Source of the DNA: JB111 sp049856295
Lineage (GTDB): Bacteria; Actinomycetota; Actinomycetes; Actinomycetales; Actinomycetaceae
NCBI RefSeq assembly: GCF_049856295.1
Contig: NZ_JBNDMZ010000001.1
Span: 62,001-126,000 of the forward strand
Direction of reading: 5' to 3'
DNA: 64,000 nucleotides
The position numbers and the translations under genes were made by a program. The notes below the pieces were generated by a model, which saw only the letters and a list, made by a program, of their open reading frames with translations, did no database searches and was not told the DNA's origin. Below, piece after piece: positions 40,921 through 50,102 of the stretch (within the stretch, counting starts at the first letter, position 1; every line of letters begins with the position of its first letter).

Positions 40921-42144
40921 TCAGGCGGCCGAGCCCCGCGCGAGCCGCTCGTTCGCGATCCGCGTGCCCGCCACCAGCGAGTCGAGCTTGGCCCACGCGA
41001 TCTCCTCGTGGACGCGCCCGCCGAGCCCGCAGTCCGTCGACGCCCACACGCGCTCGGGCCCGACGAGTCGCGCGAACCGCTCGACCCGGTCCGCCACGAG
41101 CTCGGGGTGCTCGAGCACGTTGGTCGCGTGGGAGACGATCCCGGGCACGAGGACCTTGTCCTCGGGCAGCGTGAGGTCCTCCCACACGCGCCACTCGTGC
41201 TCGTGGCGCACGTTGGCGGCCTCGAACGAGTAGGCGGCGGCGTTCACCGTCAGCATCGTCGGCGCGATGTCCGCGAGCGGCAGGTCGGTCGCGTGCGGGC
41301 CGTGCCAGGAGCCCCAGCACAGGTGGAAGCGCACGCGCTCGGTCGGCAGGCCCTCGAGGGCGCGGTTGAGCGCCGCGACGCGCTTCTCGGTGAAGGCCAC
41401 GTAGTCGCCCACCGCGGGCTCGGGGGTGATCTGGTCGAAGTTCTCCGCCACCGACGGGTCGTCGATCTGGAGCCACAGCCCGGCGTCGAGGATCGCCTTG
41501 TACTCCTCGTGCAGGACGCGCGCCCAGGCGTCGAGGTAGGCGTCCTCGTCGCCGTAGTGCCGGTCGGTGATGCGGCTGGCCGAGCCGGGGGAGAGGGCCG
41601 TGACGAACCCGGTCTCCGGTCCGCGGCCGGCGGCGGCGAGCGCGGCCACGAGATGGTCGGCGTCGGCGCGCACCGCGTCGGCGCCCTCGTACGTGAGGTC
41701 CCCGGTGACGACCGGGAAGGGCCGCGGCTTGTCCCCGCCCGTCCAGATCCCCGAGGTGGGGTCGGAGTACGCGCCGGCGAACAGCGCGCGGTCGCGGCGG
41801 TGGAGGAACCCGGTGAGGCGGACGTCGCCGGGGGAGGAGAGGTGGCTGTCGACGGCCCACGACTGATCGTCCGGGTCGATGCTCAGGCCGCCGGTGCGCC
41901 CGAACGAGTAGGACCACCACGCCCCGTAGTCGACCGACTCGGTCATGAGCTTGCCGTACTCGCCGTCGTTCACGAGGTCGAGCCCCGCCTCGGCCTGGCG
42001 CGCGACGACCCCGGCCACCTCGGTCTCCAGCAGCTGCGTGAGCTCGTCCTGGCCGATCCGCTCCTCGGCCCGCGCGGCGTTGGCCTCGATGAGCGCCGGG
42101 GTGCGGGGCAGGGAGCCGGCGTGGGTGGTGCGGACCTTCGACAT
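40921..42144 (-). CDS. MetE-like cobalamin-independent methyltransferase family protein
   Basis: The 407-residue protein resembles the C-terminal barrel of MetE: MSKVRTTHAGSLPRTPAL at the start, DGEYGK (residues about 60), the zinc-ligand pair in HLCWGSWHG (His/Cys near 265), a Glu in the following strands, and STDCGLGG near 385 with the third ligand. It lacks the N-terminal folate half of full MetE, so it may transfer methyl groups between small molecules in another way. GAGAGGCCACC precedes ATG 42144. The 198-bp leader region shared with the divergent gene shows no clear riboswitch. Confidence 0.8.
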   Translation of the reverse strand: MSKVRTTHAGSLPRTPALIEANAARAEERIGQDELTQLLETEVAGVVARQAEAGLDLVNDGEYGKLMTESVDYGAWWSYSFGRTGGLSIDPDDQSWAVDSHLSSPGDVRLTGFLHRRDRALFAGAYSDPTSGIWTGGDKPRPFPVVTGDLTYEGADAVRADADHLVAALAAAGRGPETGFVTALSPGSASRITDRHYGDEDAYLDAWARVLHEEYKAILDAGLWLQIDDPSVAENFDQITPEPAVGDYVAFTEKRVAALNRALEGLPTERVRFHLCWGSWHGPHATDLPLADIAPTMLTVNAAAYSFEAANVRHEHEWRVWEDLTLPEDKVLVPGIVSHATNVLEHPELVADRVERFARLVGPERVWASTDCGLGGRVHEEIAWAKLDSLVAGTRIANERLARGSAA

Positions 42145-42330
42145 GGTGGCCTCTCGGTTCGGGGACGGCGTGGACAGGGAGACGAGCGCACGACGACGAC
42201 GCGCGGACCGCTCCCGGCGACCACTGTGGCACCGCGCCCGCGGCCCTCGCGCGCCGCCCCGGCGCGGTCCACATCGCGGGACACGAGCGGCCGGGTGTGC
42301 GACCAGGACGTGCCCGCGCCCGCCCGTCAC

Positions 42331-42336
42331 TACGCT
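42331..42336 (+). promoter_or_regulatory. -10 element for leaderless mRNA of the AMP-ligase-like gene
   Basis: TACGCT, then GACCGC (6 nt), then GTG 42343. Confidence 0.65.
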
Positions 42337-42342
42337 GACCGC

Positions 42343-44070
42343 GTGAGCGACGAGCAGCCAGGGACCTCCGTGGCGGTGGGCGAGTACCGCCCGCTGTGGC
42401 ACGCGCTGCGCGAGCGGCGCAACTCGGACGCCGCCGCGCTCGTCCTCGACGATCCGGGCCTGCGCCGGCGAGTGACGTGGCGGGAGCTGGCGGACGACGT
42501 CGAGATGCTGGCCCTGGGCCTGAGCGACGTCGGCGTGCGGCCGGGCCAGCGGGTCGGCGTCTCCGTCCCGCCCGGGATCGAGCTCACCCTCAGCCTGTTC
42601 GCGGTCCTGCGGGTCGGCGCCGTCGCCGTCCTCGCCGACCCGAGGCTCGGAGCCCGCGGCCTCGACCGGGCGCTGCGCGGGGCCGAGCTCGACCACCTGC
42701 TCGGCACGCCGGTGGCGGCGCGCGCGGCGCGGGTGCGTGGGTGGACCGCCAACCGGTACCTCGTGCGCACCCCGTTCGAGCGGGTGATCACCGCCAACGA
42801 GCGCCGCCTCCTCGGCCTGCGCGGCGTGTTCCTCGAGATCCTCGACCACGGGCGCGAGCTCGTCGCCGGCGGGGTCGCCCTGCCGGCCGAGCCCGACCCG
42901 GACGACGACGCGCTCGTCGTCTTCCAGGCCGCCGGGTCGCTGCGGCCCAACGGTGTCGTGTACACGCACCGCACCCTGTCCGCGATGTGCCGGGCGGCCA
43001 CCCATGTCGCGCCGATCGACCACACGCACGGCCTCGTGGCCGGCTTCGCCCCGGCCGCGCTGCTCGCCCTCGCCGTCGGCGCCCCCACCGTCATCCCGGG
43101 CGACGGCCGCCCCGGCGCCCTCACCGCGCCGCAGCTCGCCCGCGCCGCACGCCGCGTCCCCTCGCCGACGCTCGCCGTCAGCCCCGCCGGTCTCGCCTCC
43201 GTGGTCGGGACGGCCGGGCGCCTGAGCCCGGACGAGCGCGACGCGCTCACCCGGCTGCGCAGGGTCGTCGTCGGCGGTGCGCCCGTGACGGCGGAGGAGC
43301 TCTCCCGCGCCTCCCAGCTCCTCGGCGGCCCCGAGATGCACGCGCCGTACGGGATGGCGGGGCTGCTGCCGTTCACCGACCTCACGCTGCCCGACCTGCG
43401 AGCGGCGGCGGCCTCGACCGCACGCGGCGCCGGCGGCGGCACCTGCGTGGGGCGGCCGGTCCCGGGGGCCGAGGTCGCGGTCGTCCCGCTCGACCACCTC
43501 GGTGCTCCCGCGGGGGGACCGGTCACCACCCCGGGCGTCACCGGCGAGGTGGTCGGCACCGCCCCGCACCTGCGCGACCGCTACCTCCTGCCCGCCGCCG
43601 AGCAGGCGCGCGCCCAGATGCTCACGGGGTGGCACCGGACCGGGGACCTCGGACACCTCGACGTCGAGGGCCGGCTCTGGCTCGAGGGGCGGGTGGGGAA
43701 CGAGATCACCACGCCCGACGGCGTCGTCACGCCCGTCGCCCTCGAGGTCGCGCTGAGGTCGATCCCCGGCGTGGTGGCGGCGTGCGTCGTCGGCGTCGGA
43801 CCGCGCGGCGCGCAGGACGTGGTCGCCGTGCTGCAGACCGACCCCCGGAGCCACCGCGGTGCCCGGGCGGCGGCCTCGCGGGCGCCGAAGGGCCTCATCG
43901 CCGCGGCGCGCGCCGCCGTGGCCGGACTCCTGCCGGGGTCCGCGTCGCTCGACGCCGTCCTGCGCATGCCGGTGATTCCCGTCGACGTCCGCTACGGCGC
44001 GCAGGTCCAGCGCGCGGCCGTCGCGCACCGTGCCCGGGTGGTCCTCGGCCGAACTACCCTGGGGGCGTGA
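42343..44070 (+). CDS. AMP-dependent synthetase/ligase-like protein with degenerate active site
   Basis: The 575-residue protein has the ANL fold, with OleC/acyl-CoA-synthetase-like features: TWRELADDVEMLALGL, VVYTHRTLSAMCRAA and GWHRTGDLGHLDVEGRLWLEGR (residues about 429-450, A7/A8). The nucleotide loop that normally reads TSGSTGxPKG is QAAGSLRPNG (near 196). The A10 Lys position (DxRHNAK in OleC) reads DVRYGAQ (near 550). Loss of both points to altered or absent adenylation activity. The gene is leaderless by its -10 and overlaps the DUF4233 gene by 4 nt, a place usually taken by folC. Confidence 0.75.
   Translation: MSDEQPGTSVAVGEYRPLWHALRERRNSDAAALVLDDPGLRRRVTWRELADDVEMLALGLSDVGVRPGQRVGVSVPPGIELTLSLFAVLRVGAVAVLADPRLGARGLDRALRGAELDHLLGTPVAARAARVRGWTANRYLVRTPFERVITANERRLLGLRGVFLEILDHGRELVAGGVALPAEPDPDDDALVVFQAAGSLRPNGVVYTHRTLSAMCRAATHVAPIDHTHGLVAGFAPAALLALAVGAPTVIPGDGRPGALTAPQLARAARRVPSPTLAVSPAGLASVVGTAGRLSPDERDALTRLRRVVVGGAPVTAEELSRASQLLGGPEMHAPYGMAGLLPFTDLTLPDLRAAAASTARGAGGGTCVGRPVPGAEVAVVPLDHLGAPAGGPVTTPGVTGEVVGTAPHLRDRYLLPAAEQARAQMLTGWHRTGDLGHLDVEGRLWLEGRVGNEITTPDGVVTPVALEVALRSIPGVVAACVVGVGPRGAQDVVAVLQTDPRSHRGARAAASRAPKGLIAAARAAVAGLLPGSASLDAVLRMPVIPVDVRYGAQVQRAAVAHRARVVLGRTTLGA
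44055..44060 (+). promoter_or_regulatory. -10 element for leaderless mRNA of the DUF4233 gene
   Basis: TACCCT inside the end of the preceding gene, then GGGGGC (6 nt), then GTG 44067. Confidence 0.6.
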
Positions 44071-44564
44071 GCAGCGAGCAGCCGGGCGGAACCGCGGCGA
44101 CCCCGACGGGCGAGGTCGCGGAGACCCGGAGCCCCACCGCCGCGGACGCACCGGCCGCCCCGCGCCCGCCGAAGTCGGCCCGCGTCATGTTCCTCACGGC
44201 GATCCTTGCCCTCGAGGCGTTCGTCATGCTCTTCGCCACCCTGGTCGCGCACGGACTGCGGGCCGCCCCGCTGCCGTGGGTGTGGGGCGTGGGGATGACC
44301 GCGATGGTGCTCTGCCTGGTCGGCGCCGGGCTCGTGCGGAAGTACCCGCGCGAGGTGGGCGTCCTCGGCTGGCTCATCCAGCTGGGCCTGGCCGCCGTCG
44401 CGATCGTCGTGCCGCTCATGCTCGTGCTCGCGGTCGTGTTCGCCCTCATCTGGCTCATCGCGCTGCGCACGGGCGCGGACATCGACTCCGACCGGCGGGA
44501 CCGCTACGCCGCCGAGCTGGAGCACCACCGCCTGGCGTCGTCGTCGGCCACCCCGTCCGCCTGA
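44067..44564 (+). CDS. DUF4233 membrane protein
   Basis: The 165-residue protein has an acidic Ala/Thr N-terminus, then four transmembrane segments from about residue 38 (RVMFLTAILALEAFVMLFATLVAHG, VWGVGMTAMVLCLVGAGL, then EVGVLGWLIQLGLAAVAIVVP and the last helix). The end is charged (DSDRRDRYAAELEHHRLA). It matches the small protein found in actinobacteria between folC and ndk. Function is unknown. It starts within a GTGA overlap and also has its own -10. Confidence 0.8.
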   Translation: MSSEQPGGTAATPTGEVAETRSPTAADAPAAPRPPKSARVMFLTAILALEAFVMLFATLVAHGLRAAPLPWVWGVGMTAMVLCLVGAGLVRKYPREVGVLGWLIQLGLAAVAIVVPLMLVLAVVFALIWLIALRTGADIDSDRRDRYAAELEHHRLASSSATPSA

Positions 44565-44663
44565 CCGGCCCGGGCCGACCCGCCCGACCTGACCCGCCCG
44601 ACCCACCCGCCCGTCCTGGCCCACCGGCCGGACGGGCCGCGCGGACCAGCCCCGACGCGCCAC

Positions 44664-44669
44664 TAGGCT
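44664..44669 (+). promoter_or_regulatory. -10 element for leaderless mRNA of ndk
   Basis: TAGGCT, then GCCGCC (6 nt), then ATG 44676. Confidence 0.65.
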
Positions 44670-44675
44670 GCCGCC

Positions 44676-45107
44676 ATGACCTCCCCGCTCGAGCGCACCC
44701 TCGTCCTCGTCAAGCCCGACGGCGTCGCCCGCCACCTCACCGGCGAGATCCTGCGCCGCATCGAGGCCAAGGGCTACACGATCACCGACCTGCGGATGCT
44801 CACCCCCGAGCGCTCCCTCCTCGAGCAGCACTACGCCGAGCACGCCGAGCGGCCGTTCTTCGCCGGCCTGGTGGAGTTCATGGGCTCGGGGCCGGTGGCG
44901 GCCGCCGTCGTCGAGGGCCGCAGGGTCATCGAGGGCGTGCGCAGCATCGTCGGCGCCACCGACCCGACCGTCGCCGCACCCGGCTCGATCCGCGGCGACC
45001 TCGGCCACGAGGGTGAGGGCAAGGTCATCGAGAACCTCGTCCACGCCTCTGACTCGGTCGAGAGCGCCGAGCGCGAGATCGGCCTCTGGTTCGCCCCGAC
45101 CAGCTGA
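44676..45107 (+). CDS. ndk: Nucleoside diphosphate kinase
   Basis: The 143-residue protein has the family's usual length. ERTLVLVKPDGVARHLTGEIL is at the start, with the nucleotide-binding Lys. VGATDPTVAAPGSIRGDLG comes at about 95-113, and the phosphohistidine in NLVHASDS near 120. It balances NTP and dNTP pools by ping-pong phosphate transfer. The downstream 130 bp hold an intergenic repeat that may act as terminator. Confidence 0.95.
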   Translation: MTSPLERTLVLVKPDGVARHLTGEILRRIEAKGYTITDLRMLTPERSLLEQHYAEHAERPFFAGLVEFMGSGPVAAAVVEGRRVIEGVRSIVGATDPTVAAPGSIRGDLGHEGEGKVIENLVHASDSVESAEREIGLWFAPTS

Positions 45108-45108
45108 C

Positions 45109-45179
45109 GAGTGAGCGGGAACCCGGCTGCCGGGCGGAAGTCCGCTCACTCGCCGGGAGGAAGTCCGCTCACTCGCCGA
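45109..45179. repeat. 20-bp interspersed repeat, two direct copies and one inverted core
   Basis: GGAAGTCCGCTCACTCGCCG occurs perfectly at 45137-45156 and 45160-45179 (23-bp period). CGAGTGAGCGG at 45109-45119 is the reverse complement of the core and can pair with 45143-45153. Related copies lie at 54438 and 54495. Confidence 0.8.
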
Positions 45180-45227
45180 TGGGGGCGGGGACGGGCCGGG
45201 TTCCGCGGGATCGCCGCCCTCCTGACC

Positions 45228-45233
45228 TAGGCT
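45228..45233 (+). promoter_or_regulatory. -10 element for leaderless mRNA of smc
   Basis: TAGGCT, then 7 nt (CGCGGGC), then GTG 45241. Confidence 0.6.
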
Positions 45234-45240
45234 CGCGGGC

Positions 45241-48200
45241 GTGTATCTCAAGACGCTGACCATGCGGGGCTTCAAGTCCTTCGCGTCGGCGACGACCCTC
45301 CACCTCGAGCCCGGCATCACGTGCGTGGTCGGGCCGAACGGGTCGGGCAAGTCCAACGTCGTCGACGCCCTCAGCTGGGTGATGGGCGAGCAGGGCGCGA
45401 AGTCCCTGCGCGGCGGCTCGATGCAGGACGTGATCTTCGCCGGCACCACGGGCCGCGCCCCGCTCGGCCGCGCCGAGGTCTCCCTGACGATCGACAACAC
45501 CGACGGCGTGCTGCCCATCGAGTACACCGAGGTGACGATCAGCCGCACCCTGTTCCGCTCGGGCGGCTCGGAGTACCAGATCAACGGCGAGTCCTGCCGC
45601 CTCCTCGACATCCAGGAGCTCCTGTCCGACACGGGCATGGGCAAGGAGATGCACGTCATCGTCGGGCAGGGGCGGCTCGACTCCGTCCTCCAGGCCACCG
45701 CCGAGGACCGCCGCGGATTCATCGAGGAGGCCGCCGGGGTCCTCAAGCACCGCCGCCGCAAGGAGAAGGCGCTGCGCAAGCTCGAGGCCACGGCCGCGAA
45801 CCTCGCCCGCCTCCAGGACCTCACCGCCGAGATCCGCCGCCAGCTCGGCCCGCTCGCCCGCCAGGCCGACGTCGCCCGCCGCGCCCAGGTGGTCCAGATC
45901 GACCTGCGCGACGCCCGCGCCCGGCTGCTCGCCGACGACCTCGCCCAGCTCCGCGCCGCCGCCGACTCGGCGAGCACCGACACCGCCGCGATCGCCGCCC
46001 GCCTCGCCGAGGTCGAGGGGGAGCAGGACGTCGCACGACGCTCGCTCGCCGCCCTCGAGCAGGCCGCCGCCGAGGCCGCGCCCCGCCTCGGCGCCGCCAC
46101 CGACACCTGGTACCGCCTCTCCGGCGTCCGCGAACGCCTGCGCGCGCTCACCGACGTCGCGAGCGAGCGGGTCCGCCTCCTCGGCGGGACCGGGGACGGG
46201 TCCGACGACGACGAACAGCCGGCCGCGGCGGGTGAGCGCCGTGAGGACGCGCGGGACCCGGACGTGCTCCAGGCACGGGCCGAGCAGGCGCGCGCGGCGG
46301 AGGCGGAGCTGGCCGTCGAGCTGGAGGCTGCCCGGCAGACCCTCGCCGGCGCCGAGGCCGCGCGCACCGAGGCCGAGACCGCCGAGCGTGCGGCCGAGCA
46401 CGCGCTCGCCGCCGTCCACCGCGCCGTCGCCGACCGTCGCGAGGGGCTGGCCCGCCTCACCGGTCAGGTCGCCGAGCGCCGCTCCCGCCTCGAGGCCGCG
46501 CAGGCCGAGCTCGACCGCCTGCACGACGCCGAGGCCGCCGCGCGAACGCGCGCCGAGGAGGCGCAGCGCGAGTTCGACCGGCTCGAGCGGGACGTCGCCG
46601 GGGCGGAGACCGGCGAGGAGGACCTCGACGCCGCCTACGAACAGGCCGCGGACCGACTCGCGGAGGCGGAGGGCGAGACCGAGCGGCTCGCCGAGGAGCT
46701 GCGCGCCGCCGAGGCCGACCGCTCGTCCGCCCAGGCCCGCGCCGAGGCCCTCGCGCTCGGGCTCGCCGCCTCCGATGCCGCCCCCGGCGGGGAGGTCGAG
46801 GGCCTGCTCGGCCCGCTGCCCGAGCACCTCGAGGTCGAGGGCGAGTGGGCCGACGCCGTCGCGGCCGCCCTCGGTCCGTTGGCCGCCGCCCACGTGGTCG
46901 CCTCCCTCGACGCCGCCGTCACCGCGCTGCGCGACGCGCGCGAGCAGGAGGCCGGCAAGCTGCGCCTCGTCGTCGCGGCCGACCCGGACGCCACGGCCCC
47001 CGAGACGGTGGGCGAGCTGCCCGACGGCGTCGTCGCCGCGGCCTCCGTCGTCACCGCCCGCACCGAGGTGGCCGTCACGCTCGCCCGGCTCCTCGGGCGC
47101 ACAGTCCTCGCCGAGGACCTCACGTCGGCCCGCGCCGCCGTCGCCGCCCGCCCCGAGCTGACCGCGGTGACCAGGGACGGCGACGTGGTCGGGGCCGCGG
47201 CCGTGTCCGGCGGCAGCGGCGACGAGTCCTCCGTCCTCAGCCTGCACGCCGCCCACGAGCAGGCGCTCGCCGACGCCGACGCCGCCGCCCGCCGCGCCGA
47301 GGTCACCCGGTTCGCGCTCGGCCCCGCTGGCGAGGAGGTCGAGGCCGCCCGGGAGCAGGCGAACGCCGCCCTCGACGCCCTGCACGCCTCGGACGCCGAG
47401 CTGTCCGCCGTCACCGAGCGCCTCGGCCGGCTGCGCCAGACGATCCGGGACTCCGGGGTCGAGATCGAGCGGGCCGGGCCCGCGCGCGAGCAGGCGGAGA
47501 CCGCGCTCGTCGAGCACCGCGAGGTCCTCACCGAGCTCGGCGAGCGCCTCGAGCTGGCCGGCCGCGAGCCCGAGGAGGCGGAGGCGGACCTCGAGCGGGC
47601 CACGACCGAGCGGGACGCCGCCACCACGGCCGCCCGCGAGGCCCGGTCCGCCGAGACCGACACGCGCCTGTCCCTGCGCACCGTCGAGGAGCGGGTCGGC
47701 GCGCTCGCCGGCCGGGCCGCCTCCCTCGAGGCCGCCGCCCGCACCGAGCGGGCCGCCCGCGCCGCGGCCGCCGACCGGGCCGCGCGCCGCCGCCGGCAGG
47801 CCGCCGTCGCCGCCGAGGTGGTCGAGCGGGCGCAGGAGGGCGTCGCCGCCGCGGACCGGGCCGTCGGCGAGGCCGCCGCGCGCCGCGCCGAGGCGGAGGC
47901 CGAGCGGGAGGACCGCGAGAAGGCGACCACCGCGGTGCGCACCCAGCTCGCGGAGCTCGACAGGACGCTGGTCGGGCTGCGCGACGCCGCCCACCGCGAG
48001 GAGCTCGCCCGCACCGAGCACACGATGCGGGTGCGCCAGGTCGAGGAGCGCTCCGTCGAGGAGCTCGGCCTCGACCCGGAGGTGCTCCTCGACGAGTTCG
48101 GCCCGCACGTGCCGGTGCCGTCCACCGACCCGGTCGCCGACGGCGAGGAGCCCCCCGAGCCGCGGCCGTACCTGCGGGCCGAGCAGGAGAAGCGGCTCGC

Positions 48201-48834
48201 CCGGGCCGAGAAGGACCTCGCCCGCCTCGGCAAGGTCAACCCCCTCGCGCTCGAGGAGCACGCCGCCCTCGAGGAGCGCCACCAGTTCCTCACCGAGCAG
48301 CTGACCGACCTGACGAAGTCACGCGAGGACCTCCTGCAGATCGTGCGGGACATCGACACCCGGGTCGAGGAGGTCTTCACCGCCGCGTTCCACGACACGG
48401 CGGCGCAGTTCGAGGTCGTCTTCCCCCGCCTGTTCCCCGGCGGCGAGGGACGGCTCGTCCTCACCGACCCGGACGACATGCTCACCACCGGCATCGAGAT
48501 CGAGGCGCGGCCCGCCGGCAAGAAGGTCAAGCGGCTGTCGCTGCTCTCCGGCGGCGAGCGCTCGCTCACGGCGGTCGCCCTGCTCGTGGCGATCTTCACC
48601 GCCCGCCCGAGCCCGTTCTACGTGATGGACGAGGTCGAGGCCGCGCTCGACGACGTCAACCTCGGGCGCCTCATCGAGATCTTCGCCGAGCTGCGCGCGT
48701 CCTCCCAGCTCATCGTCATCACGCACCAGAAGCGCACGATGGAGGTGGCCGATGCCCTGTACGGCGTCACCATGCGCGGCGGCCTCTCGACCGTCATCTC
48801 CCAGCGCATCGAGCGCGCCGACGCCTCCGCCTGA
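45241..48834 (+). CDS. smc: Chromosome segregation ATPase SMC
   Basis: The 1197-residue protein has the full SMC layout. The N-terminal head has Walker A GPNGSGKSN (residues 32-40). A long coiled coil runs from about 170 to 500 (rich in Glu, Ala and Arg). The hinge is at about 515-680 (GLLGPLPEHLEVEGEWADAV at its start). The second coiled coil runs to about 1000. The C-terminal head has signature LSGGERSLTAVALL (about 1101) and Walker B FYVMDEVEAALDD (about 1125). It forms the condensin core with ScpA and ScpB. It is probably leaderless. ftsY follows 53 nt later. Confidence 0.95.
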   Translation: MYLKTLTMRGFKSFASATTLHLEPGITCVVGPNGSGKSNVVDALSWVMGEQGAKSLRGGSMQDVIFAGTTGRAPLGRAEVSLTIDNTDGVLPIEYTEVTISRTLFRSGGSEYQINGESCRLLDIQELLSDTGMGKEMHVIVGQGRLDSVLQATAEDRRGFIEEAAGVLKHRRRKEKALRKLEATAANLARLQDLTAEIRRQLGPLARQADVARRAQVVQIDLRDARARLLADDLAQLRAAADSASTDTAAIAARLAEVEGEQDVARRSLAALEQAAAEAAPRLGAATDTWYRLSGVRERLRALTDVASERVRLLGGTGDGSDDDEQPAAAGERREDARDPDVLQARAEQARAAEAELAVELEAARQTLAGAEAARTEAETAERAAEHALAAVHRAVADRREGLARLTGQVAERRSRLEAAQAELDRLHDAEAAARTRAEEAQREFDRLERDVAGAETGEEDLDAAYEQAADRLAEAEGETERLAEELRAAEADRSSAQARAEALALGLAASDAAPGGEVEGLLGPLPEHLEVEGEWADAVAAALGPLAAAHVVASLDAAVTALRDAREQEAGKLRLVVAADPDATAPETVGELPDGVVAAASVVTARTEVAVTLARLLGRTVLAEDLTSARAAVAARPELTAVTRDGDVVGAAAVSGGSGDESSVLSLHAAHEQALADADAAARRAEVTRFALGPAGEEVEAAREQANAALDALHASDAELSAVTERLGRLRQTIRDSGVEIERAGPAREQAETALVEHREVLTELGERLELAGREPEEAEADLERATTERDAATTAAREARSAETDTRLSLRTVEERVGALAGRAASLEAAARTERAARAAAADRAARRRRQAAVAAEVVERAQEGVAAADRAVGEAAARRAEAEAEREDREKATTAVRTQLAELDRTLVGLRDAAHREELARTEHTMRVRQVEERSVEELGLDPEVLLDEFGPHVPVPSTDPVADGEEPPEPRPYLRAEQEKRLARAEKDLARLGKVNPLALEEHAALEERHQFLTEQLTDLTKSREDLLQIVRDIDTRVEEVFTAAFHDTAAQFEVVFPRLFPGGEGRLVLTDPDDMLTTGIEIEARPAGKKVKRLSLLSGGERSLTAVALLVAIFTARPSPFYVMDEVEAALDDVNLGRLIEIFAELRASSQLIVITHQKRTMEVADALYGVTMRGGLSTVISQRIERADASA

Positions 48835-48887
48835 ACGACCGGTCGGACTCGCCGACACCGACCTCCAGACCCTGCGACACTGGGCCC

Positions 48888-50102
48888 GTGGACACGCTGC
48901 AGATCGTTCTTCTCGTCGTCGGAGTCCTTCTCGTCGTCGGGGTCGTCGCCGGGCTCTTCCTCGCCCCCTCGCGCCGCAGGCGCGACGACACCCTGCCGCC
49001 GGGGGAGTCGAGCCCGTACCCCGGGGGTGAGGAACCGGCGTCGGGCGCGTCGGCGGCGCCGACCGCCGTCATCGACGAGGACCGCCCCGGCGGGACCGAC
49101 GTCGCCGAGCCGGGCGTCGCGGAGCCCGAGGTCGCCGAGCCGGCCGCCCCCACCCTCGAGCAGCCCGAGACCGTCCCGTCGCGCCTCCAGCGCCTGCGCG
49201 CCCGCCTCGCGCGGTCCGGCTCGTTCGGCCAGGCGATCCTCGCGATCCTCTCGCGGGACACGCTCACCGAGGACGACTGGGAGGAGCTCGAGGAGACGCT
49301 GCTCGTCGCCGACGTCGGGATCGGCCCCACCACCGAGCTCATCGACACCCTGCGCACCGAGGCCAAGGTCACCGGCGCGAGCGACGCCGGCGCGGTGCGC
49401 GACATCCTGCGCCGCGAGCTCCTCGAGTTCGTCGGCCCCGACGCGGACCGCACGCTCGACCTCAGCCCCGTCGTCGGCGACGACGGCGCGCCCCACCCCG
49501 CGACCGTCCTCGTGGTCGGCGTCAACGGCACGGGCAAGACGACGACGATCGGCAAGCTCGCGCGCGTGCTCGTCGCCGAGGGGCACTCGGTGGTCCTCGG
49601 TGCCGCGGACACCTTCCGCGCCGCCGCCGCCGAGCAGCTGTCCACGTGGGGCGAGCACGTCGGTGTCCCGGTCGTCCGCTCCGAGACCGAGGGGGCCGAC
49701 CCGGCGTCCGTCGCGTTCGAGGCCGTCAGGAGCGGTCGCGAGCAGGGCGCGGACGTCGTCGTCGTCGACACCGCCGGACGCCTGCAGAACAAGGCGGGTC
49801 TGATGGAGGAGCTGGGGAAGATCAAGCGCGTGATGTCGCGTCAGGCGCCGGTGCGCGAGGTCCTCCTCGTCCTCGACGCCACGACCGGCCAGAACGGCAT
49901 GCAGCAGGCGAAGATCTTCTCCGAGGCCGTGTCGGTGACCGGCATCGTGCTCACCAAGCTCGACGGGACCGCGAAGGGCGGCATCGTCGTCACCGTGCAG
50001 CGCGAGCTCGGCGTCCCCGTGAAGTACGTCGGCCTCGGCGAGGGCCCCGACGACCTCGCGCCGTTCGTCCCGGAGGACTTCGTCGACTCGCTCCTGGGCT
50101 GA
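48888..50102 (+). CDS. ftsY: Signal recognition particle receptor FtsY
   Basis: The 404-residue protein begins with an N-terminal transmembrane anchor (LQIVLLVVGVLLVVGVVAGLFL, residues about 4-25), as in many actinobacterial FtsY proteins. An acidic Pro/Glu linker follows to about 95, then the N domain and the GTPase domain: GVNGTGKTTT (about 211), GAADTFRAAAAEQL, DTAGR (about 294) and TKLDGTAKGG (about 355). It docks ribosome-SRP complexes to the membrane together with Ffh. GTG 48888 has GACACT 6 nt upstream, a weak leaderless-type -10. Confidence 0.95.
   Translation: MDTLQIVLLVVGVLLVVGVVAGLFLAPSRRRRDDTLPPGESSPYPGGEEPASGASAAPTAVIDEDRPGGTDVAEPGVAEPEVAEPAAPTLEQPETVPSRLQRLRARLARSGSFGQAILAILSRDTLTEDDWEELEETLLVADVGIGPTTELIDTLRTEAKVTGASDAGAVRDILRRELLEFVGPDADRTLDLSPVVGDDGAPHPATVLVVGVNGTGKTTTIGKLARVLVAEGHSVVLGAADTFRAAAAEQLSTWGEHVGVPVVRSETEGADPASVAFEAVRSGREQGADVVVVDTAGRLQNKAGLMEELGKIKRVMSRQAPVREVLLVLDATTGQNGMQQAKIFSEAVSVTGIVLTKLDGTAKGGIVVTVQRELGVPVKYVGLGEGPDDLAPFVPEDFVDSLLG

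Noticed and set aside
42145..42342. SAM or cobalamin riboswitch before the MetE-like gene
   Set aside because: No conserved riboswitch core could be recognised in the 198-bp leader; only generic GC-rich stems.
45169..48282. 1037-codon open frame antisense to smc
   Set aside because: It mirrors the codon bias of smc; leucine/glycine-rich low-complexity translation without any domain.
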